DNA of 46,109 nucleotides from Bacteroidales bacterium (lineage in GTDB: Bacteria > Bacteroidota > Bacteroidia > Bacteroidales > Muribaculaceae), in NCBI GenBank assembly GCA_910575615.1, contig CAJTEX010000024.1, positions 1-46,109 of the forward strand, given 5' to 3'. The stretch's first letter is position 1; every line of letters begins with the position of its first letter. This document shows, in pieces, positions 33,472-42,905 of this stretch. The position numbers and the translations under genes are program-made. The notes below the pieces were generated by a model that had not been told where the DNA came from, did no database searches, and saw nothing but the letters and a program-made list of their open reading frames with translations.

Positions 33472-34605
33472 TCACACAGGTATCACCATCATCGGCACAT
33501 CGGCGCGAAACAGGATTTTGTGGGCAATTGACGGGTTGAACACCCTCGCGAACACATTACGTTTCTTGTTGGGCACACATATGAGGTTGAACGGCCCCTC
33601 CTGCATAATGTTCCTGAAATCCTCTATCAGTGTGTCAAGGCGTACGGTACGCATATCGAACCCATATCCCGGGAAATGCTCCCGGCAATAATTAAGAAGA
33701 TTAAGCTGGGCCTGTCCGGTCTTTGCATCCGCCACTCCCCGATCTCTACGACCCGGGATATACACAAGCATCACCTCGAGCGACTGCCCCTTCATGATAC
33801 GGCAAAGGGTGTCGAGGGCAATCATATCCTCCTGTTCGAGATTGCAGAGAAACGCCACACGACGCATCTCCATCAACTCGGCCACATCCACATTCTCAGG
33901 CACTGTGAAGGCCGGAATACGACAGGAGTCAAGCACCTCAGCCGTGACGCTTCCTATCAGCTCGGCCTCCTTCTTGTCAGCCCCTCGCGTGCCCATGACA
34001 ACCAGCTGGGGATTCTTGTCGCGCGCATATCCGAGAATCGACTCTTCGGGAATCCCCTCTATCACCATGGTTGAGAATTTCACCGCAGGCACTTCCCCCG
34101 ACTTTATCCACCCGCGTATCTTTGAGGCATATGACTCCATCATGGCGCGGGCCTCCTCCTCGATTGTCTGCCTCTCTGCCATATCCGCCAGCTCGTAATC
34201 ATAGGAATCCATCAGCTGGACACCGCGCGGCGAGGCCGGGGCGATGAATGAATGAAGTAACTCTATCGAATAGCCGAGTTTCGCGGCCAGCCTGAACGCG
34301 AGCCGCGCGGCATTGTCGGAATGCGGCGAGAAATCAGTGGGCAACAAGACCGTGCCCCCCGCGTCGCCACTTTCCCCGTCGGTCGGGAAGTTGAAAATCT
34401 CGATGTTCTCTATGATGCGCAGGGCAAGCGGCAGGTCAGACTCCTTGATTCTGATTCTGATTCTGACACCGGCGGCTACAGTCGGCGACGCGAGATTTAC
34501 ATTGTTGAGCTCGACATATATGCCTTCCCGCTCAAGGAGCGCCTTCAGGGGCAAAGCCTTTTCAATGGTGTGGACGGCTACGGTAATCAGTCTGTTGGGA
34601 GTCAT
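33472..34605 (-). CDS. DUF2007 plus tandem universal stress protein domains
   Basis: A 377-residue fusion. Residues 1-72 resemble the DUF2007 putative signal-transducing domain (VAVHTIEKALPLKALLEREGI). Two Usp domains follow: the first (about 86-236) with LLPTDFSPHSDNAARLAF and VMGTRGADKKEAELIGSVTAEVL, an ATP-type G-2x-G-9x-G(S/T) signature, the second (about 245-377) more degenerate. Usp proteins bind ATP or act in stress adaptation. A hexamer repeat in the DNA encodes alternating Arg and Ile (RIRIRI) in the first domain. It is preceded by the terminator of the helix-turn-helix gene. Confidence 0.85.
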   Translation of the reverse strand: MTPNRLITVAVHTIEKALPLKALLEREGIYVELNNVNLASPTVAAGVRIRIRIKESDLPLALRIIENIEIFNFPTDGESGDAGGTVLLPTDFSPHSDNAARLAFRLAAKLGYSIELLHSFIAPASPRGVQLMDSYDYELADMAERQTIEEEARAMMESYASKIRGWIKSGEVPAVKFSTMVIEGIPEESILGYARDKNPQLVVMGTRGADKKEAELIGSVTAEVLDSCRIPAFTVPENVDVAELMEMRRVAFLCNLEQEDMIALDTLCRIMKGQSLEVMLVYIPGRRDRGVADAKTGQAQLNLLNYCREHFPGYGFDMRTVRLDTLIEDFRNIMQEGPFNLICVPNKKRNVFARVFNPSIAHKILFRADVPMMVIPV

Positions 34606-34632
34606 TGTCGGATGTCTAATAATATTGGCGTA

Positions 34633-34680
34633 AAAAGCTATGACGCGCTGGACTGGGCTAAGCAGGCCGACGCGTCATAG
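34633..34680 (-). terminator. Terminator behind the small helix-turn-helix gene
   Basis: CTATGACGCG (34638-34647) and its perfect complement (34671-34680) form a stem around a 23-nt loop. Read on the minus strand the stem is followed by CTTTTTA. It closes the unit that ends at 34706 before the stress-protein gene. Confidence 0.75.
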
Positions 34681-34705
34681 ATAATGTCATCAGACGAGGG
34701 AAAGT

Positions 34706-34972
34706 TCATTTTTCCTTCTTCTGCTCCTCTTCCTGAAGGATTTCCACGGCCATGTCATAGATGGTGGTGTCGTCAAGGACAACAATGCCGCCGTCAGGCC
34801 CCGGTTCGATATGCAACCCGCAATTCTTGCCAAACTCATAGTTTGTGCCGCCGAAATAGTTTCGGATTGTCTGAGGTGTCGTGTTGAGTTTGTCAGCTAT
34901 GCGGGCTACGGCGCCGTCAGGCAGTGCGTCTTTGATGCGACGGAGATCGTTGAAGGATATTGTCTTAGTCAT
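34706..34972 (-). CDS. Small helix-turn-helix DNA-binding protein conserved in Bacteroidales
   Basis: An 88-residue protein starting MTKTISFNDLRRIK. A helix-turn-helix is apparent at 19-40 (DGAVARIADKLNTTPQTIRNYF), followed by a conserved region HIEPGPDGGIVVLDD and a charged tail. I recall similar small proteins widely in Bacteroidales without an established function. The frame opens at 35044, but the ATG at 34972 gives the conserved start. It lies between the Bat operon and the stress-protein gene, with its own terminator behind it. Confidence 0.75.
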   Translation of the reverse strand: MTKTISFNDLRRIKDALPDGAVARIADKLNTTPQTIRNYFGGTNYEFGKNCGLHIEPGPDGGIVVLDDTTIYDMAVEILQEEEQKKEK

Positions 34973-35141
34973 TCTCGTATGGTTTTGGGGGTTTGTAACT
35001 GCTATATCAAGGGTCAGAGAGGAATTTTTCCTAAATTTATACACTTAATTTGAGTTATCCAAATTTTTACGGTATGTTATAAAACATATCCCACAGCTTT
35101 TATCTGTTAATCTTGCAAAAGTCAACTATTTATCAAGAATA

Positions 35142-36017
35142 TCAGATTTTCTCCACCTCGGAGGCCCTTATCCAGGCCCGCTCGCCGTGTCCGACAAGCA
35201 CCTCATACCACATTCCCTCGCCCGGATTGGCGATTGAATCAATGATTTCCACCTTGGTGCCTTCATGCAGCAGAAACGCCTGCTCGGCCTGGCTTCTGGC
35301 CTCACGGGGCGATGTCGAGAGCTGTGACGAAGGGGGCAGGATAATGGCGAACTTGTCGGAATTGACACGATTGGCAGCCGCGAAAGACACGATCACCGCT
35401 CCGACGGTCAATGCGAACACTATGAGGGCTCCGAAAAAGCTGGCTTTCTTGACAGCAACAGCCGAAGAGAACACATAGGCGGCTACCCCGCCGAGGAATA
35501 TGGCGAACAACACAAGGGCAAAGACCGCCCAGGTGTCGGCATGAAACATTCCCACGGTGCCGTCCCACACCGAGTCCATATAAGATCCGCTGTCAATCTG
35601 CTTGTCTGTTATCTTGGAATTCACAAACTCGAGATTCGCACGCGCGTCGGCATTGGTAGGATCAAGCTTGAGCGCCCGCTCATAATTGACAATCGCCTTG
35701 CCGAGATTGCCCTGGCGGTAGTATGCGTTGCCAAGATTATAGAAAAGCGTAGTGGAGCTGCCTTCAGCCTCCAGAGCCTTGAGATACAGAGCTTCTGCCA
35801 TCACGAAATTGTCAGCACTGTAAGCTGAGTCAGCCTGTTGCGCGAGAGCCTCGCCTGAGAGTGAGGCAGCAGCCCCTGCGATTCCGGCTCCTGCCACAGA
35901 GTCGGTTGCAACCTCGGCGACGCCAACACTCTTCTCCGGGTCGACACAGTCGGGCTGCTTGGCGCCGGCGGCAATCACGGAGACACAAAAAAGCAATATG
36001 GTGTGTAACAGTTTCAT
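35142..36017 (-). CDS. batE: BatE: TPR and SH3-like membrane protein of the Bat operon
   Basis: A 291-residue protein: signal peptide (1-19), TPR repeats (about 60-125; NLGNAYYRQGNLGKAIVNYERAL), two transmembrane helices (about 163-185 and 195-215) and a C-terminal SH3-like domain (230-291; HEGTKVEIIDS, WYEVLVG). This is the BatE architecture. The frame opens to 36176, but MKLLHTILLF at 36017, four bases after the batD stop, is the natural start. It is the last gene of the eight-gene Bat unit. Confidence 0.88.
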   Translation of the reverse strand: MKLLHTILLFCVSVIAAGAKQPDCVDPEKSVGVAEVATDSVAGAGIAGAAASLSGEALAQQADSAYSADNFVMAEALYLKALEAEGSSTTLFYNLGNAYYRQGNLGKAIVNYERALKLDPTNADARANLEFVNSKITDKQIDSGSYMDSVWDGTVGMFHADTWAVFALVLFAIFLGGVAAYVFSSAVAVKKASFFGALIVFALTVGAVIVSFAAANRVNSDKFAIILPPSSQLSTSPREARSQAEQAFLLHEGTKVEIIDSIANPGEGMWYEVLVGHGERAWIRASEVEKI

Positions 36018-36021
36018 CGGT

Positions 36022-37884
36022 CTATTTGCGTTTGCTAATGTTGCTTTTCTCAAGTTCATTAATCGAGGATGTGGCCTCGTTGTAGACAGCCTCCACCGAA
36101 GCCTCGGATGAGGAATCCGGGGTATAGCGGGCCATCTCACACTGGTCAAGCACATTAATGATCCTGCCGGCGACATCTTCTCCCACGCCCCTGTCGGCCA
36201 ACGTCTGGGATATGTTCTGGCGCGTGAGTTGCGAAACCGGTATCGAAAGCTTGTCGCCGAGATACCCCCACATGGCTTTCAGCATTGCCTCATAGAACCG
36301 CTCGGGCTGGCGCGATTTCATAAAGCCCACGGCCTCGCGCAGGCTCTTGCGGGCCACTTTGCTCGCACGGGCATTGCGTCGTCCGGCCACATCAGCGTTG
36401 AGCCTCACCTGACGGCCATAAACCGTTATGGCCAGTATGAGAGCAACCACAAGCAACCCGGCCACGACCCAGTACCACCAGTTGAATATCAGCGGATGGT
36501 GGGTCTGCGAGAGGTGCTTGTCGCCGGTCTTTATATGCAGGATGTCAGTGTTGCGGGCCTCTATTTCACGCTGTTCGGCGCTGATGGTGGTGCCGCTACC
36601 CTTGGCGATTTCCATGTTGTAGCCAGGCGCGGTAAGAGTGACGTATGACTTCTTGGCTGGATCGAAATACACGAATTTCTGCTCGGGAATCTTGAATGTG
36701 CCGACACTCTGAGGCACGATAGTGTAGTCGACCATCATGGTGCCGGTGACTGTCGAGCCACTCACACGGGTGCGGTAATCTGTCTTCGGCGAGAACTGCT
36801 CGAAGTCATCGGGAATCTCAGGTTTTGGCTCATGGATATACTTGATATTGCCCGTTCCGGTGACGATGTATTCAAGCGAGGCAGCCTCGCCGGTCTTGAG
36901 TTTCTCAGGCGCGAGCCGGCTCTCAAACGTGAACTGTCCCACGGCATTGTCAAATCCAGCCGGGCGCGGCTCGGGGAGCGGGGTTATATCGACCGTTGAA
37001 GAATAAGGCTGGAGATGCACCTCTTTCTCGACCGGACGTCCAGAGACGAACCAACCGTTGCTGACACGCTCTATCTGCACCACACTGAGGTCATACTTGC
37101 CAGAACTGATGGTCAACTTGCCCGACTTCTGGGGGAAGATGATGCATTTCTTCAACACAGCCGTCACATAGTTCTGCCCGTTGTAATTCTCCACGGCGTT
37201 GAGCGCGGCCTGCGTATCGACCTCCTCGATAAGAAACCCGTCGAAAGTAGGCGGGGTAGTCATCATAAACGAATTGATGCGCTGGAACTTGGTGTACAAT
37301 TTTATGGTACACTCTATTGCCTCCTGCTCGTAAGCATGGCTTTTGTTGAGAATGATTCTCACGAAGATGTCATCCTTGGATATGGGCCGCGATGTGTCAT
37401 CCTGAGATGACAGGTCATCGACATGCACGCTCTGCTGGGGGGCGGAGCCTCCATATCCGTAGCCATACCCGCCAGCCTGCTGCGACTGGGGAGCCTTGTC
37501 GGCAGGGAGGATGATGAACTTGGCAGACTGCGATGTCAGCTTTTTGCCGTCGACCACTATTGAGGCGGCCGGAATGGTGAAAGTCCCCTCCTCCTCGGCG
37601 CGGTATATGAATGTGTATTCGACCGTGCTTGACGACGATGCCTGCCCGTTGATTATCTGGTAGCTCTGCGAAGTGCTTACTCCGGGTTGGGGGTTGAGCA
37701 GCTTGCATCCGTTTATGGCCGGCGCGTTCAGGCTTGTCCCCTCACCGTTGGAGAGGCGGTAAGTGACCGCAAAACGGTTTCCCGCGATGACATTGCGTGG
37801 CGGTATGACCTGGAAAGAGGTCTGAGCCGCCATTGTCGCGCAGAAAATCAAAACTGCCGTTAATATCGAAAACAACTTCTTCAT
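36022..37884 (-). CDS. batD: BatD: membrane-anchored protein of the Bat operon
   Basis: A 620-residue protein with a signal peptide (1-20, TMAAQ), repeated immunoglobulin-like beta domains typical of the BatD/oxygen-tolerance family (FQVIPPRNVIAGNRFAVTY; VRIILNKSHAYEQE), one transmembrane helix near 480-500 (WWYWVVAGLLVVALILAITV) and a cytoplasmic tail of about 120 residues. A Gly/Tyr-rich patch (GGYGYGYGG) interrupts the first third. In B. fragilis the bat genes were linked to aerotolerance; the mechanism is unresolved. Confidence 0.92.
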   Translation of the reverse strand: MKKLFSILTAVLIFCATMAAQTSFQVIPPRNVIAGNRFAVTYRLSNGEGTSLNAPAINGCKLLNPQPGVSTSQSYQIINGQASSSSTVEYTFIYRAEEEGTFTIPAASIVVDGKKLTSQSAKFIILPADKAPQSQQAGGYGYGYGGSAPQQSVHVDDLSSQDDTSRPISKDDIFVRIILNKSHAYEQEAIECTIKLYTKFQRINSFMMTTPPTFDGFLIEEVDTQAALNAVENYNGQNYVTAVLKKCIIFPQKSGKLTISSGKYDLSVVQIERVSNGWFVSGRPVEKEVHLQPYSSTVDITPLPEPRPAGFDNAVGQFTFESRLAPEKLKTGEAASLEYIVTGTGNIKYIHEPKPEIPDDFEQFSPKTDYRTRVSGSTVTGTMMVDYTIVPQSVGTFKIPEQKFVYFDPAKKSYVTLTAPGYNMEIAKGSGTTISAEQREIEARNTDILHIKTGDKHLSQTHHPLIFNWWYWVVAGLLVVALILAITVYGRQVRLNADVAGRRNARASKVARKSLREAVGFMKSRQPERFYEAMLKAMWGYLGDKLSIPVSQLTRQNISQTLADRGVGEDVAGRIINVLDQCEMARYTPDSSSEASVEAVYNEATSSINELEKSNISKRK

Positions 37885-37976
37885 AGTCGTTTCAGTAATA
37901 TCTCATTAAAAATAGTTGTCTGTTATATCCGTGAGTGACAGCTTGACCTGAGCTACTCAAAGAGGAAAGGGTGTCA

Positions 37977-38789
37977 TCACCAAGGCTTGCCGGTCTGCCG
38001 CTGACGCGACTGCTTCTCCTGGCTCTGCTTCATCTGCTCAACCTTCATCCTTGTGGCAGACTCCTTTGCATCCATAGCCTTGAGAATCTGAGCCGCGCTC
38101 TGCTCGCTTAGACCTCCCTGCTGCTCTTGCTGCTGTTGTTGCTGCTTGTCTTGGTTCTGCTGGTCCTGGTTCTGGTCCTGCTTGTCATCCTTGTCCTGGT
38201 CTTGCTGCTGTTGCTGCTGATCCTGGTTCTGATTCTGGTCTTGGTTCTGGTCTTGCTTGTCATCCTTGTTCTGGTCTTGCTGCTGCTTTTTGAGCTGCGC
38301 CAGACGTAGGTTCTCGCGTGCCTGATTGTCTTCAGGATTGCGACGCAAGGCATTCTTATACATCTCTATGGCCGCGCCGTAGTCTTCACCCTTGTAGGCA
38401 ATGTTGCCACGGTCGTAAAATGACTGTTGGGCAAGTTCAATGTCAGGATTACCGGCCGTCTGGGCCAGTATCTGGTCGGCCTGCCTGATGAGTGAATCCC
38501 CCTTGTTGGCAAGGTCTTCACCCCGCTGTTTGAGGTATGATGACGCGAGGTTGAACTGCGCCCGGGCGTTGTCAGGATTCTCTCCGAGGGCCTTTTTGAA
38601 ATTCACCTCCGCCTCGGCGTAACGCTGCTTGTCGAAAAGGCTCTTGCCCTCCTTCATGTAATTGCGCTCGCGCTTGGTTGACGGACGCTGGCCTGCAGGC
38701 TGCTCCTTGTCTGAGGAACAACCGCTTGCCATCGCTCCCGCAACCAGCATGGAGACCGAGATTGCTGCTATCTTCAAGAACTGCTTCAT
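37977..38789 (-). CDS. batC: BatC: TPR lipoprotein with a long Gln/Asp-rich tract
   Basis: A 270-residue protein. The signal ends in a lipobox (ASGC, Cys24), followed by TPR repeats (about 47-165; KEGKSLFDKQRYAEAEVNFKKAL, then DRGNIAYKGEDYGAAIEMYKNAL). Residues 168-225 are an almost pure Gln/Asp/Asn/Lys tract, then a conserved-looking end (LSEQSAAQILKAM). The Q-rich part is encoded by irregular short repeats. The start overlaps the batB stop (ATGA at 38786-38789). TPRs probably mediate contact with the BatA/BatB von Willebrand proteins. Confidence 0.9.
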   Translation of the reverse strand: MKQFLKIAAISVSMLVAGAMASGCSSDKEQPAGQRPSTKRERNYMKEGKSLFDKQRYAEAEVNFKKALGENPDNARAQFNLASSYLKQRGEDLANKGDSLIRQADQILAQTAGNPDIELAQQSFYDRGNIAYKGEDYGAAIEMYKNALRRNPEDNQARENLRLAQLKKQQQDQNKDDKQDQNQDQNQNQDQQQQQQDQDKDDKQDQNQDQQNQDKQQQQQQEQQGGLSEQSAAQILKAMDAKESATRMKVEQMKQSQEKQSRQRQTGKPW

Positions 38790-39883
38790 TTTGACAATTC
38801 CTTATTGACTGTTGTTTGTTTTTTCAGGCTTTCACCACCTTTGGCGGCAATTTTCTGACGGGAGAAGAATGTATAACGTTTCAGCCAGCCGATTTTGGTC
38901 GGGAGGATGACAGCGTCAATCACCAGCAGAATCAGCGCAATCCAGACAAACATCGGGAATTGCTCGGCGCTGGCCTTGTATGACACATGCTGGAGGTCGC
39001 TTTTCTTGATTTTGTCAAGCTGGCCAACCAGGTTTGACAAAGCCTTGGATGAGGAACCGTTGATATAAACGCCACCTCCGGCCTCGGCTATTTCCTTGGC
39101 CATCTGTTCGTTGAGGAATGTGGTGACGGGCGCGCCGGTCTCATCTTTCAGAAAATCACCATTGCGGTTGACCGGTATCGGCGCTCCCTTTATCGAGCCG
39201 ACTCCCATCACATCAACCTCTATGCCGAGGCTTTTGGCGTATTTGGCCATCTCTACGGCGTCCCCCTCATGGTTTTCACCATCCGTGATGACGATTATCG
39301 CCTTGTTTATGTCCTCGGCGGGGGAGAAAGAATTGATGGCCATGTTTATGGCAGTGCCGATGGCAGTGCCCTGGGTGGGCACCATCTCGGTGGATATTTC
39401 ATCGAGATACATCCTTGCCGACACGAAATCTGTCGTGATCGGCAACTGGGTGTAAGCCTCCCCGGCGAAGACAATAAGGCCGACCTTGTCGTTGCCAAGC
39501 TTGTCTATGAGATTGCCGAGAAGATATTTCGCGCGGTCGAGACGAGAGATGCCACGGGTGTCATCGGTCGAAGAGGCAAGCATCGACCGCGAAACGTCAA
39601 ACGCGATCATGACCTCGATGCCCTCGGTCGACTCAACCTCCTCTTTCTCGCCGGCACGAGGGCGCGCCACAGCGACAATCAGAGAGGCGAGGGCGAGAAG
39701 CTCGAGGGTGATCTTCACGGCGGGTTTGTATTTCGAGGCCTCCGGCATCAGCTGTTCAAGATGACGTAGGTTGCCGTAACGGCGCAGCTTCATCCTGCGG
39801 GCCACACGCGACCAGTACCACAACCCGAATATCACCAGGATGAGGAGCAGTAAATACAATAATGAAGGATATGCGAACGACAT
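38786..39883 (-). CDS. batB: BatB: von Willebrand factor A membrane protein
   Basis: A 365-residue protein with two N-terminal transmembrane helices (about 5-25 and 55-73), a VWA domain with an intact MIDAS (FDVSRSM, Asp96/Ser98/Ser100) and a further helix near the C-terminus (FVWIALILLVIDAVIL). The VWA domain would bind a divalent cation and a protein partner in the periplasm. It is adjacent to the paralogous batA (7-bp gap) and coupled to batC. Confidence 0.93.
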   Translation of the reverse strand: MSFAYPSLLYLLLLILVIFGLWYWSRVARRMKLRRYGNLRHLEQLMPEASKYKPAVKITLELLALASLIVAVARPRAGEKEEVESTEGIEVMIAFDVSRSMLASSTDDTRGISRLDRAKYLLGNLIDKLGNDKVGLIVFAGEAYTQLPITTDFVSARMYLDEISTEMVPTQGTAIGTAINMAINSFSPAEDINKAIIVITDGENHEGDAVEMAKYAKSLGIEVDVMGVGSIKGAPIPVNRNGDFLKDETGAPVTTFLNEQMAKEIAEAGGGVYINGSSSKALSNLVGQLDKIKKSDLQHVSYKASAEQFPMFVWIALILLVIDAVILPTKIGWLKRYTFFSRQKIAAKGGESLKKQTTVNKELSK

Positions 39884-39890
39884 AATATTG

Positions 39891-40877
39891 TTACGGGATA
39901 GTGCGGAGCCAAGTCTGGCGGATTACAACTTCGAGGAGCAGCAGGGCCAGCGCGGCCAGCGCCCATGGCAGATAACAGTCCTCGGTATGAGAGAAATGTT
40001 TCACATCAAGCTCGGTCTTCTCGAGCTGGTCGATTTCGGCGAAAATCTCCTGGAGCACGCGGTTGCCGGTGGCACGGAAATATTTTCCACCGGTGATGTC
40101 GGCGATTTGTTTCAATGTTGCCTCGTCGATCACAACCGGTTGTGGCTGATACTCGATGCGTCCAAACATGTTGTACATCGGGTAAAGGGCCGTGCCGTTG
40201 GTGCCGATACCGATGGTGTAGACTTTTATGCCGAGCTTGCGGGCTATCTCGGCGGCTGTGAGCGGGGCCACGATACCGGTGTTGTTTGAGCCGTCAGTCA
40301 GCAGTATGATGCTCTTTGATTTAGCCTTGCCATCCTTAATTCGGTTGATGGATGTGGCCAGGCCGTCGCCGATGGCGGTGCCATCCTCAAGCATCTCACG
40401 GTTAAGAGCCGTGACATAGTTGGCGAGGGTGGCGCGGTCGGTGGTCATCGGCACACCGGTGAATGCCTCTCCGGCAAACACCACCAGCCCCATGTTGTCG
40501 TTCTCACGTCCATTGATGAAGTTGGCGGCGATTTTCTTGGCGGCCTCCAGACGGTCGGGCTTGAAGTCGCGGGCGAGCATCGAAGAGGAGATGTCAAGGG
40601 CTATGACCATGTCGGTGCCTTCGGTTTTGGATGTGCGCCAGGCGTCGCGTGTCTGCGGACGCGCCAGGCAGACCACCAGGCAGCCTATGGCGAGCAGCCT
40701 GAGCAGATACATCGCATACAGGCCATATTGGCGGGCGGGCCTCCCCAATGAGCGGAATGGCCCCGTGGTGGAAATCTGGAGGGAGGGGTTGGCCGTACGT
40801 CGCCGCCAGATCCACCACCCCGCGAGGGGCAGGCAAATCAGCAACAACCATAACATGCCGGGATTAGCGAATTGCAT
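39891..40877 (-). CDS. batA: BatA: von Willebrand factor A membrane protein
   Basis: A 328-residue paralogue of BatB: N-terminal hydrophobic helices (about 8-25 and 53-72), VWA domain with MIDAS DISSS (95-99), TDGSNNTG for the third metal loop and a C-terminal helix (LPWALAALALLLLEVVI). It probably pairs with BatB, and the MoxR ATPase encoded at the head of the operon is expected to act on such VWA proteins. Confidence 0.93.
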   Translation of the reverse strand: MQFANPGMLWLLLICLPLAGWWIWRRRTANPSLQISTTGPFRSLGRPARQYGLYAMYLLRLLAIGCLVVCLARPQTRDAWRTSKTEGTDMVIALDISSSMLARDFKPDRLEAAKKIAANFINGRENDNMGLVVFAGEAFTGVPMTTDRATLANYVTALNREMLEDGTAIGDGLATSINRIKDGKAKSKSIILLTDGSNNTGIVAPLTAAEIARKLGIKVYTIGIGTNGTALYPMYNMFGRIEYQPQPVVIDEATLKQIADITGGKYFRATGNRVLQEIFAEIDQLEKTELDVKHFSHTEDCYLPWALAALALLLLEVVIRQTWLRTIP

Positions 40878-40907
40878 CTTGTATATTCTCTAAATGATAT
40901 TTCATAT

Positions 40908-41930
40908 TCATTTCACGGTGGTGCCGGACCTTTCTTGCGATTGAGCGTATGGCTGTGTCCATACTGGGTCTGGAGCTGAATCCTCTCCACCCTCACCGGT
41001 CGGTTCCTCAACCGGCTTTGTCTCCTCAACGAAGCGGACAGCTTCTGCAAGGGCGCGGTGGTTGTCGTCAGGGAGCGGCCTTACCTTGGCAAACTTCACG
41101 AAGTCTGCGATTTCCAGTATGCGCTTCATTCGGGCGTTGGGCATGCGCGTGGTCTCATTCTCGTTAAGCACACGCGTTATCTGCTGGGATGTCATCTCCA
41201 TTGCATTGATGCCGAAACGCCCCTGGAGGTAATCACGCAGGATATCAATCAGGCGGGTGTAATATTCCTTCTCCTGGCCACTCTGCCAGAGGTTCTGCTC
41301 GCGCAGGCTTTCAAGCCGCTGCATGGCAAGCTGGTAAGGGGGCACGGGTTTCTTCTTCGGGATAAGCGGCACCTCAACCTTGCGGGTCATTATCAGATAA
41401 CCGCAGATTCCGGCAGCCACCAGCAACAGTCCGGCAAGAATCCACTGCCAGTAGTCAGTTAGCCAGTCAGGCAGGAAATCATACCATCTTGACTCGAAGT
41501 CCATAGCCGGAGCAATCGGGTTTATGTCATCCATATGGCTGACATCCACCGGGTTCACTTTCAGGGTTATCGGCTCGGTGCGGAGCGTGTCGGGCCCTGC
41601 GACCATCAGGAACGGTGGAATTGTGTAAAGCCCTGAGTCAAACGACTGGATAATCAAGGCCCTCTTCATCTCCACCAACCCGTTGCCGAGGTTGGTGGTA
41701 TCGCCGTAGACCCAGTCTATCAGCTCCACCTCGGCGGGAATGGCATCCTTGTCGACAAGTATCTCAGACGGCGAACCGGCCTGGTCCACAATGTCGAAGC
41801 GGATAGCGGTCTGGTAGCCCATCGTAATCTGCGACGAGTCAACCACCGCCTTTATCGAGCGGGCGGAGGCCGTAGCGCCGAGCGACAAGGCAATAAGTAA
41901 TATCGATATGTATGTCAGCCTTTTAAGCAT
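40908..41930 (-). CDS. BatD-like membrane protein between DUF58 and batA
   Basis: This 340-residue protein has a signal peptide (1-22; SLGATASA), an extracytoplasmic beta-rich domain (about 25-155), a single transmembrane helix (WQWILAGLLLVAAGICGYLIM) and a cytoplasmic tail with LESLREQNLWQSGQEKEYYTRLIDILRDYLQGRFG, a helical segment found in DUF4381/BatD-like proteins. The frame opens at 42068, but ATG 41930 gives the signal peptide. It has the usual place of the unnamed third Bat operon gene. Function unknown; probably an inner-membrane partner of BatA/B. Confidence 0.8.
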   Translation of the reverse strand: MLKRLTYISILLIALSLGATASARSIKAVVDSSQITMGYQTAIRFDIVDQAGSPSEILVDKDAIPAEVELIDWVYGDTTNLGNGLVEMKRALIIQSFDSGLYTIPPFLMVAGPDTLRTEPITLKVNPVDVSHMDDINPIAPAMDFESRWYDFLPDWLTDYWQWILAGLLLVAAGICGYLIMTRKVEVPLIPKKKPVPPYQLAMQRLESLREQNLWQSGQEKEYYTRLIDILRDYLQGRFGINAMEMTSQQITRVLNENETTRMPNARMKRILEIADFVKFAKVRPLPDDNHRALAEAVRFVEETKPVEEPTGEGGEDSAPDPVWTQPYAQSQERSGTTVK

Positions 41931-41991
41931 CAGACAAACTTCTTTTTGTTGTGGAATTGATTTTTCAGGATGAGTTGTCTTCAGGAAGACA

Positions 41992-42861
41992 TCATAACTT
42001 TCTGCGGAAGAGTCCCATAAGGGCGGTGACAAAATCCTCGTCAGTAGCCACCGAACAGGAATTGACACGGCAACGCTTGAATGTGTCAGACATCACCTGC
42101 TGGCGCTCATACCACCAGCGGTTGTATTGGTTGCGCACCTTTTTTGAGGAGGTGTCGACCCATTGCTCGGCTCCGTTTTCAAGATCCTGCACTCTCATGA
42201 GCCCCACGTCGGGAAGCTGGGTGTCGCGCTTGTCATAGACCTGCACCCCATACACGTCATGCTTGTTGGCGGCGATTGACAGAGCCTTGTGGTAATCCTT
42301 CTCGTCGATGAAGTCAGAAATAACGAATGTGGTGCAACGCTTTTTTAGCGCGTCGGTGAAATACCGCAGCACCATGCCGACATCTGTCCCTTTATGGTCG
42401 GGGGTGAAGTCTATAAGCTCGCGGATGATGAACAGGATATGCTTCTTTCCTTTCTTGGGAGGGATGAACTTCTCTATTTTGTCGGAGAAGAATATCACCC
42501 CGATCTTGTCGTTGTTCTGTATGGCGGAGAAGGCGAGGGTGGCGGCAATCTCCGCTATCATCTCACGTTTCTCCTCCCCGACCGCTCCGAAAAGGCGCGA
42601 ACCGCTGACATCGACAAGCAGCATCACCGTCAGCTCGCGTTCCTCCTCGTAGATTTTGACATACGGGCGGTTGTGGCGGGCGGTCACATTCCAGTCGATG
42701 TCACGGATGTCGTCGCCATACTGGTACTCCCTGACTTCCGAAAAGGTCATGCCACGCCCCTTGAACGCCGAATGGTATTCTCCGGCGAATATATTCTGCG
42801 AAAGCCCGCGTGTCTTTATCTCGATACGCCTGACTTTCTTCAACAGTTCGTTGGCATCCAT
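41992..42861 (-). CDS. DUF58 protein of the Bat operon
   Basis: A 289-residue cytoplasmic protein of the DUF58 family, which always travels with MoxR ATPases. The family signature GDDIRDIDWNVTARHNRPYVK is complete (in part: DDIRDIDWN), followed by a VWA-like fold with LLVDVSGS. It has no transmembrane segment. It would couple MoxR to the membrane-bound VWA proteins BatA and BatB. It follows moxR by 44 bp. Confidence 0.93.
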   Translation of the reverse strand: MDANELLKKVRRIEIKTRGLSQNIFAGEYHSAFKGRGMTFSEVREYQYGDDIRDIDWNVTARHNRPYVKIYEEERELTVMLLVDVSGSRLFGAVGEEKREMIAEIAATLAFSAIQNNDKIGVIFFSDKIEKFIPPKKGKKHILFIIRELIDFTPDHKGTDVGMVLRYFTDALKKRCTTFVISDFIDEKDYHKALSIAANKHDVYGVQVYDKRDTQLPDVGLMRVQDLENGAEQWVDTSSKKVRNQYNRWWYERQQVMSDTFKRCRVNSCSVATDEDFVTALMGLFRRKL

Positions 42862-42905
42862 CTTCTTTTGCTTGGTTTTAGAGATATGGCCTTACTTGGC
42901 GGGGA

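Noticed and set aside
38127-38309. Leu/Val-rich plus-strand frame that looks like a membrane protein
   Set aside because: It is the complement of the Gln/Asp-rich repeat tract of batC; the hydrophobicity is an artefact of CTG/GTC codons.
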